Shown here piece by piece: positions 23,201 to 35,100 of a DNA stretch of 49,394 bases. The first letter of the stretch is position 1; every line of letters starts with the position of its first letter. The stretch is from contig ML986672.1 in assembly GCA_010094045.1 (NCBI GenBank), forward strand, positions 47,520-96,913, in the 5' to 3' direction. The position numbers and the translations under genes are program-made. Under the pieces are notes generated by a model. That model made no database searches and was not told the DNA's origin. It saw only the letters and a program-made list of their open reading frames with translations. The stretch comes from Lojkania enalia (taxonomy: Eukaryota > Ascomycota > Dothideomycetes > Pleosporales).

Positions 23201-23422
23201 GGGAAGCTGTAGGTGTCAAGGCCAATGTGAAATTGGAGAAAGTGGGACTATAAGTACTAGGATATGCAGAATAAATAATATCCTTTCCGATTTTGTCCAT
23301 TGTGAGCGAGTGAGACCAGGCTACATGCGCCCAACGAATGCGCCTAACACCGGACTCCAGTTATTTTCCGTGATACTGTGCAAAAAATAACAATAAAGCA
23401 TTAAATCATAGAATTACACAAG

Positions 23423-25161
23423 CTAAGCTATCCTCCTAACCTTCCTCTCCACCGCAACATCTGCAAATGGTGCATAAGGATGATCTGGCTCGCAAACTGT
23501 CCCCTCCTCCGGCAACACACCCTCATCTAAATACTTCCGCAAATGCTCATGAGTACAACTGCTCTTAATTCCAATAAACCCGTGGCCCGGCGTATCCTGC
23601 GTCAGTACGACCGAGTCCTCAAAGTAATCCGACATGCGCAACGCGCTCGAAAGTGGGGTCACAGGATCTGCGACATTATTCACAAAGAGGATAGGGGATG
23701 CAGTTTTGACTTTCGAGAAGCCTGGGAAGAGCTGCGAGGCTGGAGGAGAGATGCCGAAGCCGGCACATATAATGACATTTGATTTGCCGTTGGATTCTCC
23801 GCCGTAAATACTTTCACGCTCGGATTTGGTGAGGGCGGCCGAGTAGAGCGAAAAATTGGTCAACGGGTACCGCGTGTTGGCGTCGATGCAGGTGATTAGT
23901 TGCAGCGCTTCCTGAGAAGCAGCGTCGTCGTAATTGGGGTTTGAAGGCGCACTGGAGCCTGATGATCCGCCCGAAGTGGCCGCGACGTAGGTGCTATAAT
24001 TTCCGTTCTCGAGGTCCGCGGCTACGCGGGCTAGTATAGGGAAGCCGTTGGCTGGGCTATATGTCAGTGGAAAGGCCCAGGATGAGAATCCAAACCGAGT
24101 GATTATTTGGGGGGTAGGCGTCGCGTGATCGGAAATCCTGATGGGTTCGTTTTCAAGCCTGTCGAGTAGATTCAGGTAGCGAGTCTCGAGGGCAGAAGCT
24201 GAGGACGAATTTCCGGCAAATGGGCACTTGCTTGGTCCTGCTTCAAAGCAGTACTGGAAGAAATATGCGAAAGTAGTATCAGTGTCGTCAATGTCCGACG
24301 AGACGTAGCCAGTAAAGTGCTGTTTCCCATAGACGTTGCCGTCTAGAATCATGCGTCCGATACGATCGGGATAAGTTACCGCGAGAGTTTGGCCAATAAC
24401 GGTTCCATAGCTTACACCGTAGTACCAGATTGGCGTCGTGGCTGGGTCCCCGCCGTTGAGCACGATATCTAGCTCGTGAAAATGCACGATGTCTTGCACT
24501 ACTGCCAGAGTTCCCGCATATTTAACATTGGTCTCCTCGTTGGTTTTTGTGCAGTACTCGCCATAAGCGACGTTTGCAGCATAAAACTCCTTCAGGTCAG
24601 AGGAAGGCGAGGGTTGACTGTATGCGGCCTTCGCCTCAGCATCAGACCAACAGGTCAGTGGCGACGGGCCCGAATTATTAACGCCCCGAGGGTCGAACGA
24701 TATTATATTATAGCCGGGGCCGAATACTGAAAGGACTTGATCGAGAAGGCCACCGAGAGCACTTTGAACTCCGGATCCTCCAGGGCCACCTGTATCAATA
24801 ATGTTAGATCCACCTCTTCTTAATTGTTCTGTGGCGTACCTGGGTTGAAATAAATATTCTGTCCAGCTCCGTTCCCACCGGCGCCGGAGACCTTGATAAA
24901 TGCAACGTTGGTCGTTCCCGCAGACTCATCCTCGTAGTCCAACGGCACTTCCAAATTAGCGCAAGTAAATCGATCCTCCCAACAAGGGGTCCAAACGAGA
25001 TCAGGCCTTGGAGGCAGATCAGCAAAGTCATAAATTCTCGTATTAGTACCGTTCGTTGTGCCATTTATAAAAGTCTCTTCTCTAGAGAACAGTGTCGGCC
25101 AAGCAGATGCGACGCCAGCAAGAAGTGCTGCTGCACTGGCGATAGAGGAAATATGACTCAT
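23423..25161 (-). CDS. Secreted alpha/beta hydrolase, TAP-like C-terminal domain
   Basis: A 562-residue protein in two exons; intron 24790-24839 (50 bp, GTACGC donor). Splicing joins YFNPG to GPGGSG, the oxyanion-side motif of tripeptidyl-aminopeptidase-like (S33 family) hydrolases. A signal peptide is clear: hydrophobic residues 5-18, with ASA-W as the likely cut after residue 20. Asn-linked glycosylation sequons follow (NGT, NGT). Catalytic triad: Ser234 in GVSYG, Asp482 in NVADPVTP and His510 in PGHGF. Cysteine-rich C-terminus. It probably cleaves peptides or esters outside the cell. It may be a housekeeping or scavenging enzyme that borders the cluster and not part of the pathway; a role in processing the product is possible but unsupported. 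Convergent with the enoyl reductase pseudogene. Confidence 0.9.
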
Positions 25162-26219
25162 TTTAATATAACACTAAATTGTAATGTTAAGGCAATAGAG
25201 GAAAGAAAAAGTTAGAAAGGAGAGCGTCCTCAAGGCGAGTATAGAAATTAAGGAGATGTAGATACAGGATTTGTTCCTAGAGTACACTACGACACTCTTA
25301 TACATGGTAATTGTCATCGGTGCTTCTAAATCATGCATGGACGAAGCTGAAGTAGAGGCGTTCACGATGTCCTCATTAGGAAAAAGCGAAAGCAAAGCAT
25401 TCGAGACATTCCCCCTAAATAATTTAAAGGCCCCATTCCAGAACGTGAGAAGGCTGCTTGAACTATTTTAGCTTTTGCTATACGTGCCCAATATCTCTTT
25501 AGAGAAAGATGTAGTGACATGTTGCTGTAGGCACGTTTCATATTCTTTAGACCCATCAGTGGAAATAGATTGGTGGCGGTAAGCATTGCTGACATTCTCA
25601 TCTCGGTACTGCAAAAATAACCGTTCCGCCTCCGCACGCCAGTCTCAATGCCCAGGCCTGCTGACGGGGCTCTTTAAGCTTAAAATTTTCCAATAACCTT
25701 ATTCGGAGAGTGCGACAGCCTAGCGCATTACATGTAAGCCTCCTGACCCAAATTTAGCTTGGATTCCGCCTCATTGCATTTCGGACTTTGTTGCTTCACC
25801 TTGGACTCACAAATTTCCGACATGAAAGATCTTCGACTTCATATCTATATCTTCGGTACAGTTGCGGTAATTCGTAACTCGTTCCTTTACTAACTCCAAA
25901 CCATAGAGGGGTTATGCATTACCTTGGTGCTCGCAAACTAGGCCAAGTCGCTTAACCAACGTCGACGGAACCTGTAAAAAATGCAGTTCATAGCCTGGCT
26001 TAATAATGTAGAATAGCCCCAAGCGATGGGATGTGCGCTTACTGCTTTGAGGTATCTACAACCAGTGTGTAGTGCTCCACGTGGTGCCGTTATCTACTTA
26101 AGGAATGTGTTTCCGCTCACTCTTCAGCCGCATCCCACTAACACAAGAACTCCGCAACCGTGTCAGACTGCCGAGAATTGTATGCGCTGCTGCGTCATCT
26201 TCCTAGGTCACTTTCATTC
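25162..26219. other. Intergenic, no gene supported
   Basis: The first ~150 bp upstream of the hydrolase is AT-rich and must hold its promoter. Beyond that I see only short frames broken by stops on both strands and no known protein signature. Confidence 0.4.
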
Positions 26220-26600
26220 AAATTGCGTCTGAAGGAGCGCAATTAGCCCAACATAAATGGAGAAAGAATCCATTTTCCGCACAGAGTCGGGAGTCTTCGA
26301 TTCAGGGTTGTGATACCCACGAAAAGCCTACTCTTGATGTACGGAGGTAAACTCAGAGTACTCAACAACTCGACACTGTCCAAGACGTCTTTGCCAGGAA
26401 TTCGTCTTCTCGTTGGCCTGTTTCTGTGCGCTCGCAAATGCACCACAGTAGCCAGTTCAAAATTCTTCTCGAACATGGCGAAGCAACTGTTAGAAGTGCA
26501 GTCGATCAGAAGGAGGACAATGCTTAGTCCGTGTTTACGCTTGGGAGGTAATGTAATGTAATCCACCAGCCGATGCACGGCCCCACCTGATGCACGAATT
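26220..26600 (+). pseudogene. Possible ankyrin-repeat protein fragment
   Basis: One plus-strand frame contains QFKILLEHGEATVRSAVDQ followed, after a stop, by SVFTLGR and NVIHQPMHG. This recalls the end of an ankyrin repeat (LLxHG... and NVIxxLL). The upstream part (IQIASEGAQLAQHKW...) has no clear match. Stops interrupt it and there is no start. The likeness is weak and could be chance. Confidence 0.22.
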
Positions 26601-26762
26601 CGTATTATCAACACCATCAACTTTTGACGCTATATATCCTTATATATATCGAAATATCACCCGATTCTAGATGGAGAGATTGCTAAGGCTTATATGAATC
26701 GACTAAGTATACTTTAGCTACCTATATCGCTCTAGGAGGTTGATTTTTCGGCCGCGCCTTGA

Positions 26763-27300
26763 TTAGCTGCCTACAACCACTGCATCGTCAACTGATGCCG
26801 CATCAACATCAATACCCTCAGAAACTTGAGCTATGGGCTTGAGGCTCTTACGCTTACCATTTTTGGCTAACTTAATATCAGCTTGGAGTTGTTTCTGGGC
26901 TGCGCGAGCAATCCTTTGCTCCTCGCGCTCAGCTACTTTTTGCTGCTGCTCCCGCTGTTGAGCTTCCTTTGCTACAGCCCTTATATAACACCTTTCTTCA
27001 AGTAATCGAGCTTTCTCCTTCTATTGCTCCCGTAGTAAGGTCTGCTTACTTTTCTGCAGCTGTAGCTGCTCCTGCTTAGCTTCTTTCTGTACTTACCGCT
27101 CTTGAGCTTCTTATACGTTAGAAGGGGACTAAAAGACAGCACCACCATCATATTACTAAGGCGCCTCAAGTAATATAGGCTTGCTACGCTGCCCATGCTT
27201 CTTATCAATAAGAGCTTCTTTAAGGTGTTGATTCTTATACTAAAGTGGTGTCTTTTGTACTAAGATATGGTAGATTGTCTGACTATGTGTTACGAACGTC
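26763..27300 (-). pseudogene. Fot1/pogo-type DDE transposase, C-terminal remnant
   Basis: The minus strand reads as the charged, Lys/Glu/Gln-rich coiled-coil tail typical of fungal pogo-family transposases: NQHLKEALIDKKHGQRSKP, ILLEAP, YDGGAVF, then KEAQQREQQQKVAEREEQ and RIARAAQKQLQADIKLAKNGK, ending at a stop at 26763-26765. Internal stops stand where Gln or Trp codons are expected (for example before YDGGAVF), consistent with C-to-T changes, but the mutation load is far lighter than to the right of 27.5 kb. The catalytic DDE region is missing; the remnant is cut off near 27300. No terminal repeat was found on its left side. Confidence 0.8.
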
Positions 27301-27369
27301 CTCGCGCTAGAACCTATTGAAGTATGGGACTCTGTGTGGGTAAGCGAGCGGGGCCAATCACGTGAACGA

Positions 27370-27401
27370 CTCAGCGGCTCAGTTGGGACTGAGCCACTGA
27401 G
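27370..27401. repeat. Hairpin-forming inverted repeat
   Basis: Arms CTCAGCGGCTCAGT (27370-27383) and ACTGAGCCACTGAG (27388-27401) flank a four-base TGGG loop and match at 13 of 14 positions, with the mismatch able to pair as G-U in RNA. It is just upstream of the RIP-mutated tract and preceded by TAAGCGAGCGGGG (from about 27343), which resembles the terminal repeats of the four Fot1-like elements. It may belong to the end of a transposon. Confidence 0.55.
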
Positions 27402-27899
27402 CAAGAGGAATAGCAGGAAGACTAAATTATATTTAATGACCTTACGACTCCAACCTTTATAGCTCCTTATAGTCAACTTAAATATCCTTCGCATACTCTA
27501 CTTGCGCACTTCTGTTATAAACCTATAAGAATAATCCCCTCGCAGCACGTGATCACTCTTAGTTATTACCTTATCCTGTAACTAGCTAATTAGAGGCTAT
27601 TATACTTTAACTACCCTCGTAAGGTTAGAAGAAGTAAGACTAGTTAGACTACCCTAGTTATAAGGAAAGAGATACCTTCGGTAAGTAACGTAGGAAACTT
27701 ACGCAAGTAGAATGTTGGGATTAGCTAGTAAGGCTACCTCTTTAGAGGTAGGTACGATAACTATATTTATAAGAATATAGAATAAGTTAATATAATAATA
27801 GGAGTAGCTAGTCTTAGTAGATAAATAAATAAGAAGCCTAAAAAAGGCTTAGAATAGCCTTTTTAAAAATCTTAAAAAAATATAAAGAATAGTTAATAG

Positions 27900-29134
27900 T
27901 AAGTAAGAAATAGAGCTTATAGGAATTATCTAGAAGTTTAAATAGGTTAAAAGAGTACTACTAATAATATACTATTAGGAATAAATTAAGTTAGTACTAC
28001 TTAATAAGTTTAATAGAACTAGGTTTAAACTTAAAAAATTCCTAGTAGTAGTAAAAATTTATATTAATATTAACCTAGATATTATTTAGTATAAGAATAA
28101 GAAAGTATTATTTATAAGAGTATACCTAACAGGTAAACCCTTTAACTAGTTCTAGTCCTTTCTAATAGATTTTAAAAACTATATAGAAGAATACTAGAAA
28201 AGTAAAACTAAGATAATATTTATAAGTCTAGTATATTTCTAATAGAAACTTAAATAAGCGTTTAGAGATATTAATAAAGTATAAGTAGTAGAAAATAGAT
28301 TCTATAATCTAGTTTAACTAGAATCTATTATTTTATATATATTAAGCTTTTAATAGCTCTTAAATAAAGTTATATAGGATAATTATAGTATAATAGTAAA
28401 GTTTTATAGAGGGTTAAAAATAGAAATAAGAAGAGTAATAATATATATAGAATAACCCTAAAACTTAGTATTATACTTCTAATTAGTAAAAAGAATTAAT
28501 AATAAACTATACCAGTTTAAAAATAAAGAAAGGTAAGTATACTACTAAAAAACGCGCTTCTTAGTAAAAACTACTAATATAAGCAGACCTATAGATCTAA
28601 GTACTATTAGAGAAAAGAAGCCCTAGTTATAGGTAACTTAAGAAAGAAAGTTTTAGAAGAAAGATATTAAATATTATAATTATTAGAAACTAAAATATAT
28701 AGTAAAGAAATATTAAAGTAAAAAGAAAGAAAAGAAAAACTAGCTTATAGAAAATAAACTATAGAAAGTAGGTAAAGAAAAACTAGCTATAACTATAGAA
28801 TACAGAACTCTATATTAGTTCTTTTATAATAAAGATAAGTATTAAATATATTAATAACTTAAAAAAACTATAGAATATTAACTTTAGAAGAAAATATAAT
28901 TTATAGTAATATAAGAATATATAAAAAGATAGCTAGAAGAAGTTTAGGAAGAATTAGATAAGGATAAAAAAATAAACACCCTATTATAAATAAAAGAAGC
29001 TACTATAAGAATATTAATACTTAAACTAGTATTTAGAGTATATTCTATATACTAATAAGGAATAATTAAGTATAAATAGAGAACTCCAGCTTTTATAGCT
29101 ACTCTATAAGAAGAACTATCTATAAAATTCTATA
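27900..29134 (+). mobile_element. Ty3/gypsy element 1, gag part (RIP-mutated)
   Basis: The plus strand shows a gag-like protein full of stops: KVLFIRVYLTGKPFN, SFLIDFKNYIEEY, ENRFYNL, VKFYRGLK and RINNKLY, the normal order for a fungal gypsy capsid. At 28669-28713 is a zinc knuckle of spacing CX2CX4HX4C in which all four ligands now read as Tyr (TGY or CAY to TAY), exactly what RIP would do. It is interrupted at 29134 by a Fot1-like element. A TGTTACGAACG sequence at 27288 could be a long terminal repeat start, but the matching repeat was not found. Confidence 0.75.
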
Positions 29135-30970
29135 ACGTACTTTATAAGCAAGCAGCTACTATAAGTAAGTAGCTACTCTACTACCTATACTAGACTTTAT
29201 ATATAACTCCCTTAATAATACTATAATATATTAATTAGATATTCTAGTAGAAAATTATTAAGTTCTTTTTTCGCCTAATTAGTAGATATAAATATTATAG
29301 CTAGCTGTTTTATAGCGTATACAGTACTATACGCGCTATATACTACTTAGTATTAATAGCTCCTACCGACGCTTTTTACCTCCTACTATACTAGTAGCAG
29401 CCTTTTCAAGTCCCTATTTAATTAATAGAGTATCTTCTTCCTATATATATTTCTTTTAACGCCTCTTATACTTTATAAAATCTTTTATAGCCTACTCTAG
29501 AGTAACTGTTCGGCTTTATTATAAGGTATTAAGGTAATCTATTTTTTGATGGCCTTTATAGAGCTACTCTACTATCTTAAGTAGAGTAGAAGATAACAAA
29601 TTCTAATAGCTTTAAATATAATTATAGAGCAGCTGCTTCTATATATTAAATTTATAAAGATTATAGGGTGTTTTAGCCTTCTAGATAGTTGTAGCTTCTA
29701 GCTTTAGTATAGGTGTTTAAAGTTTAATATCTAGTTATAAGAGGACTATATTTAGTTTAAATAGAACTAGACCTATAGTTTAGAAATCTATATAGATATT
29801 ATCCTTTATAATTACTTTCTTAAAAGCTACTCTAAAGGCTGGTAGAAAGGATAGTTTATTAATATGGTTAATATAGTAACGAATTAACTAGCTAACCTTA
29901 GTTCTATATATATACTTTAATAGTAAGAAGTAGCTAATATTAAGAGGTTATAGGATATATAAGACGTATATAGGTATATAGAGAGCTATAATCCTGTTCT
30001 ACTTATAGAGAAATAGGAATTTAATAGAGTGGTGGCTCTTATAACTATTAAATATAAGTAGCTACTATCTACTAATTAAACGACCTTTTATATATAAATT
30101 AAAGTACTTTATCTATTTAATTCTATACTTATTTATTATCTATCTATTCTTACTAATACTAATTACCTAATCTTTTAGTAGATCCTTATTATATTAGGTT
30201 GTCTGATAATATTTTACCTTAAGGATAATATATAGTAGAATTATTTAGCTAGCTATACTAACTTCTTAAATAACTATAACCTATTTTTAATTATCTTACT
30301 ATATAGCTTTTAGCCTATTATATTATTTTATACCTGTAATAACTATATAACTAGTTATTACCTCTATCTAAAAGCCTATCTTATTAAAATTAAAGATGTT
30401 TTTAGGTATAATCCTATATTTCTTAATTATAGTTTTAACTAGATTAAACTACCTAGTTATAATATCTAGATCTTCGCATTTCGCTCGTTGGTAATTATAT
30501 AGTTAGTTGAGGTAGGTTTTAATTAAAGGCGTACGTATAACGAAGTTAGATAGCTAGTTTTAACTAACTTAACCAGCCTAATACTTAGCTAGTAGTATAT
30601 TAGCTATATTATAAATAGTAGCTAGAGTTAGTAAAAACTCGTTCGAATCTAGTTTAAAGATAAAGTCTATAATTACCTCCTCTTCTAGTTTAATAAGCCT
30701 TTTTAAATTAGCTTTAGTACTACTTTATATAGGTATCCCGACTAGTCGACGGTATAGTATAGTTCGGAGGACGCTATATATTAAAAACGTGCTTTTTTCT
30801 AATAGCTTTATATCGCGTTTAATAGCTTAAATTATAAGGTTTATTTAAGCCTTATTTAAAGGCTTTATTACGTTAGGTTTTTAAGGTATTACGTTTTAAA
30901 GTTAATAGATAGTAGGATTGATAATAGGGTAATTACTTACTTATAGTAGCCGCTCGCTTATAGAGTACAT
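29135..30970 (-). mobile_element. Fot1/pogo-like element 1 (1836 bp)
   Basis: The ends form inverted repeats: ACGTACTTTATAAGCAAGC at the left and, read from the right, ATGTACTCTATAAGCGAGC, differing mainly by C/T and G/A changes. TA duplications flank it (29133-29134 and 30971-30972). Each terminal repeat holds two copies of an AAGC/TAAGTAAG-type unit. Transposase traces read on the minus strand. It interrupts the gypsy element 1 sequence. Inactive through RIP. Confidence 0.85.
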
Positions 30971-30972
30971 TA

Positions 30973-31891
30973 ATAAGAATAGACTAGAATAAGATATTAT
31001 TAACATTTATAAAGAATAGTAAAATATCTATTCTAGAGAAATCTATTTCTTATATTTCTAAAAATAGATAGAAACAATAAAAGTAGTAGAAAAATATTTT
31101 AATATAATAGATTAGAACAGAACTACCTATATAGTATAAAAAGTAGTAGCCTTCTTATAAAATAAAGTACTAGTAAAATACTAGATATTAAAGGTATTAT
31201 AATATAACTAAAAATAGGATTACTAGATTAGAGAAGATAATAACCTCTATATAAATTAATACTATCTAATATATTTTAAAATAGCGTAGATATTATATAT
31301 TAAATAATAATATAAAATCTACTAAAAAAGAAAAGAAGATATAAATATATAGTTAAGATAACTAAAAAAAGATAAGGTATTTAAAAACTCTATAAAGTAA
31401 GAAGTTATAATAGAATAGAAGATTATTAAATAAACCTAAAACTATATAATATTTAAATTTAGACCTCTATTATCTAAAGTATATATTAGAGGAAGATTAT
31501 AGTATAAATATCTAGAACGGAAATACCTAAAATATATATCTATAAAAGAAGTAATAGTCTACTAGTCTAAAGTAACTTAATATTATAAATATAAAATATT
31601 AAAAGGTACTACCTCTATAGCTAAAGTTCGATCTAATATTAGGTACTATATAGGTTAACTTAGATAAGGACTAATAAGATAATAATAGGTAGAAGTATAT
31701 TATAGACCAATTATTAGATAGTAAGTAATAGGACTATAAAAACTAGAGAGATAATTAGTTAGATAATAAGGTATAGTATAACCTATATACGTAATAATAG
31801 TAGAAGTATTAAATATAGTAGAATAAACCTAATAGACCTAATAGACCTAATAAGCTAGGCTTAGTAGTTTTAGACCTAATTATATAGAGCG
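30973..31891 (+). repeat. Gypsy 3' region upstream of LTR A
   Basis: RIP-mutated sequence with no readable protein. Its right part (about 31480-31890) matches, in inverted orientation, about 39985-40480, so it is the 3' portion of a gypsy element lying just before its LTR. Shared landmarks include CTAGAACGGAAA (31509 region; complement near 40440) and AAGCTAGGCTTAGTAG. Confidence 0.5.
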
Positions 31892-32120
31892 GAAGATTTT
31901 TTTAGTAGATTAAATTCTATATAGTTATTTTTATAGATTTTATTTTATTACTATATTAGACTTCTAAATATACTTATTATATTTAAAGAATTAGCAATCC
32001 TATTACTCTTTCTTTATTAAAGCTACTACCTCTAACCAACCTAATATAAATAAGCCTCTAGTATATATACGACTGCAGCAGCGGTTATTATATATACTAA
32101 TAGTATATAGGTTAGTAATA
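31892..32120 (+). repeat. Gypsy LTR-like copy A
   Basis: About 220 bp that recurs at 39550-39758 in direct orientation and at 39762-39982 inverted. Shared landmarks are TATTAGACTT, CTAACCAACCTAATATAAAT (with RIP differences) and AATAAGCCTCTAGTATATA. It lies directly before the gag region of gypsy element 2, so it is the likely 5' LTR of that element, or the 3' LTR of element 1. Confidence 0.65.
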
Positions 32121-35100
32121 TAATAACTACCTAATATTAAGAGAATAGGAACTATCTAAAGATATCTATTATATTGTAAAGTTAAGTTATAATAACTTAA
32201 AGGCTGTAAGCTCTAGAAGAAACTATAGTATAAAAAGTATAGAAATAGGAGACTTATATTATATAGATGTAATATAAGCTAGCTATAGCTAGAACCGACC
32301 TAGCTAAAGCTAAATAATAAGTATAAGCTAAGATAGCTTTACTAAAAAAGTTTAATAGTAAGAAAGAATATATTAACCTCTTTTTTATATTAATAGAACT
32401 ATACTTTAGGTTTAATAGTATAACCTTCTTCCTAGATAAGAATAAGATCTTAGCTATAATAATAAATATAGAAGAGATATCGCTAGTATAGGCCGAACTA
32501 TTTATAGCCGATTGGCTGGAAAATAGAGGTAATATAAAGAAGACTAGAGAATCTACGGACGAACTCTTTAAGAGCTGGGAAAAATTTAAGAATAAGATCC
32601 GAAACAGCTTTAGAGAAGTAGATATAGAATAGGAAGTGTAAAGGAAACTACTAAAGCTAATCTAGACTAAAAAGGTAATAGATTATACTATAGAGTTCTA
32701 GAAATTTAGTACTAGACTAGGATAGGATAATAGTATATTAGTAGAAATCTTTTATAAAGGACTTAAAGATAAGGTTAAAGACGACCTAGCTAGAGAAGAA
32801 AGGCTAATAGAGCTATTAAAAATAATCGAATTAGCGGTTAGGATTAACAACTATTAACACAAGTAGGAGATAGAGAAATAATCTCAGCCGCAAATATTTA
32901 TACTAACTAAAAAGGAGAATAAGACAGTACTATAGAATGGTAATCTAATAGTCCTTAGAAAAGTTAAAAAGGATAAGGGAAAGAACTACTAATAATTAAA
33001 GATAAGTAATCTTAAAAAAGAAAGGCTTAAAAAGGAAGCGTGTTTTCTATATAGATAAAAAGGGTACTATACGAAATAATATCTAAATAAGAAGAAAAAA
33101 GCCTAAATAATAACTATACAACCTACTAATAGATACTAATAACTAATATAGTACTAGATATATTATATAGATAATAGATATAGAATATACTATTTAGTAA
33201 AAGAAGGAAGTAATTATTAGCTATAGTTAAGAAGAGTAGTAGTAGTTATTAGATATATAAAATATCTACTAGATATACTAAAGCTTAATAGTATATTAAT
33301 TATAGAAAGAATAAAGTAAAAGAAGTACTAGATCTATAATAAAATATATTAGATAAGACTATACCTCTAAAAATATTAGAACGTACTGTTTAAAGAAGTA
33401 ATATTTTAAGACAGCTAGAGTATATTAGAAACCGTAGTAAAATTAGTAGGGAAAATTATAGATAAAGAAATATTCGAGTATATATAGGAGATATACTAAG
33501 ACTATCTTATAAGATAGGTAAAAGGTAAGAAAGGGAAATATATACTACTCTATAAAAACAGCTATAAAAAAGATTAGGCTAGCTATTACTAGAACAATTA
33601 CTAGATATATAAGAGTATTAAAATAAAGCTAGAAGTATAGCTAAAAATAGATATATAATTATTACTAAGAATCTTACTATTTTAAAATAAGATAGAAGAT
33701 TATATAGAAAATAAGTATTATTAGATTTATAGAAGTCTAATTTACCTTAGAATAGAGTATCTATACCAGTTTAGTAAAATCGTTGTAGAAGCTAAAGAGC
33801 TAAAAAAGTTAGTTTTAGAGGTAAGAGAGATATAGGAAGATATTAAGGAACGACTTAATATTATAGCTTATAAGATAATAGAAGTAAGTATATTTAAAGA
33901 GGAGGAATATCCTAAAAATAATATATATTTAGAGGAATATAAAGCTTTAAACTAAAAATAATATATAGTTAGATATTAGTACTATTAAAATATATTTAAA
34001 GTACTTAAATAGTAAGAATTAAATAAAGATTACCAACTAATTAAATAGTAATAGTATTTCTTAGAATAGAAGTATAAGATATATAGTAAATAGGTAAAGG
34101 CTACTTATATCTAAGAACTATAGATAAGGTATAATATAGATAGATATCTACTATATAGAGGAGAGAAAGAAAAGGTAGAGTTCTTTCTATCTTAGTTAAA
34201 AAACTAAGTAGCTCCTAAGGTAATAGCTATATTAAGAAACTAGGTAGAAAAGCTATTAGAAGAGTTACTAGTATAGTACTTTTATATATAGTACTCTAAG
34301 TAGAGTTTAATAGAAAGAAACTTAGAATACTACTTAATAGTAGAGTTTTAGATACGTTTATATTGGTGTAATAGGTTTATAAGAATAATATAGAGTAGAG
34401 GAAAAAAGTAGTACCTTATATAATACACCTAGTAGATAACAAGCTAATAGACTATAATAGAGGAGTTGTAGTAATAGAAACTAAGAAGCGAGCGTTTAAT
34501 ATTATAGGATATACTAATATAAGAAGTATCGATATTATAAACCTAGGAAAATTTAATATATTACTAGATATAGACTAGTTAGCTAAATATAATTCTAGAG
34601 TAGATTAGTAGTAAAAAATAGTTTATAGGTTATAGAACTACTTTAAAATAGAATAGATAGTAGGATAGTATAGGATAAGGTATCCCTTAGGTCTATAGTT
34701 AATATAGAGAGTATTAGCAGCTATAATAGCTAGATATTTTAAAAAGATAAAATAGATACTAGATATTATTATAATTCGAAAAGTATATAAAGAACTATAG
34801 AATAAAAGTATACTTTAAGAAATTTAAGAGAATTATAGTAAATTTATAGGGCTATATAAAGAAGTAGAGAATAGAGGATTACTTAAGTATAAGAAATATA
34901 ACTATAAGATTATTATTAAGAATAAAAAGAAACTAAAACCTAGTCTAATATATAATTTAAACTAAGAATAAAGAGAAGAACTTAAAAAGTATATTTAAAA
35001 GAATTTAGTAAGAGGGTATATATAATTAAGCTAGAGTAAAATAGTATTACTAATACTATTTATACTTAAGAAGAACGGTAAACTAAAATTATATATAAAC

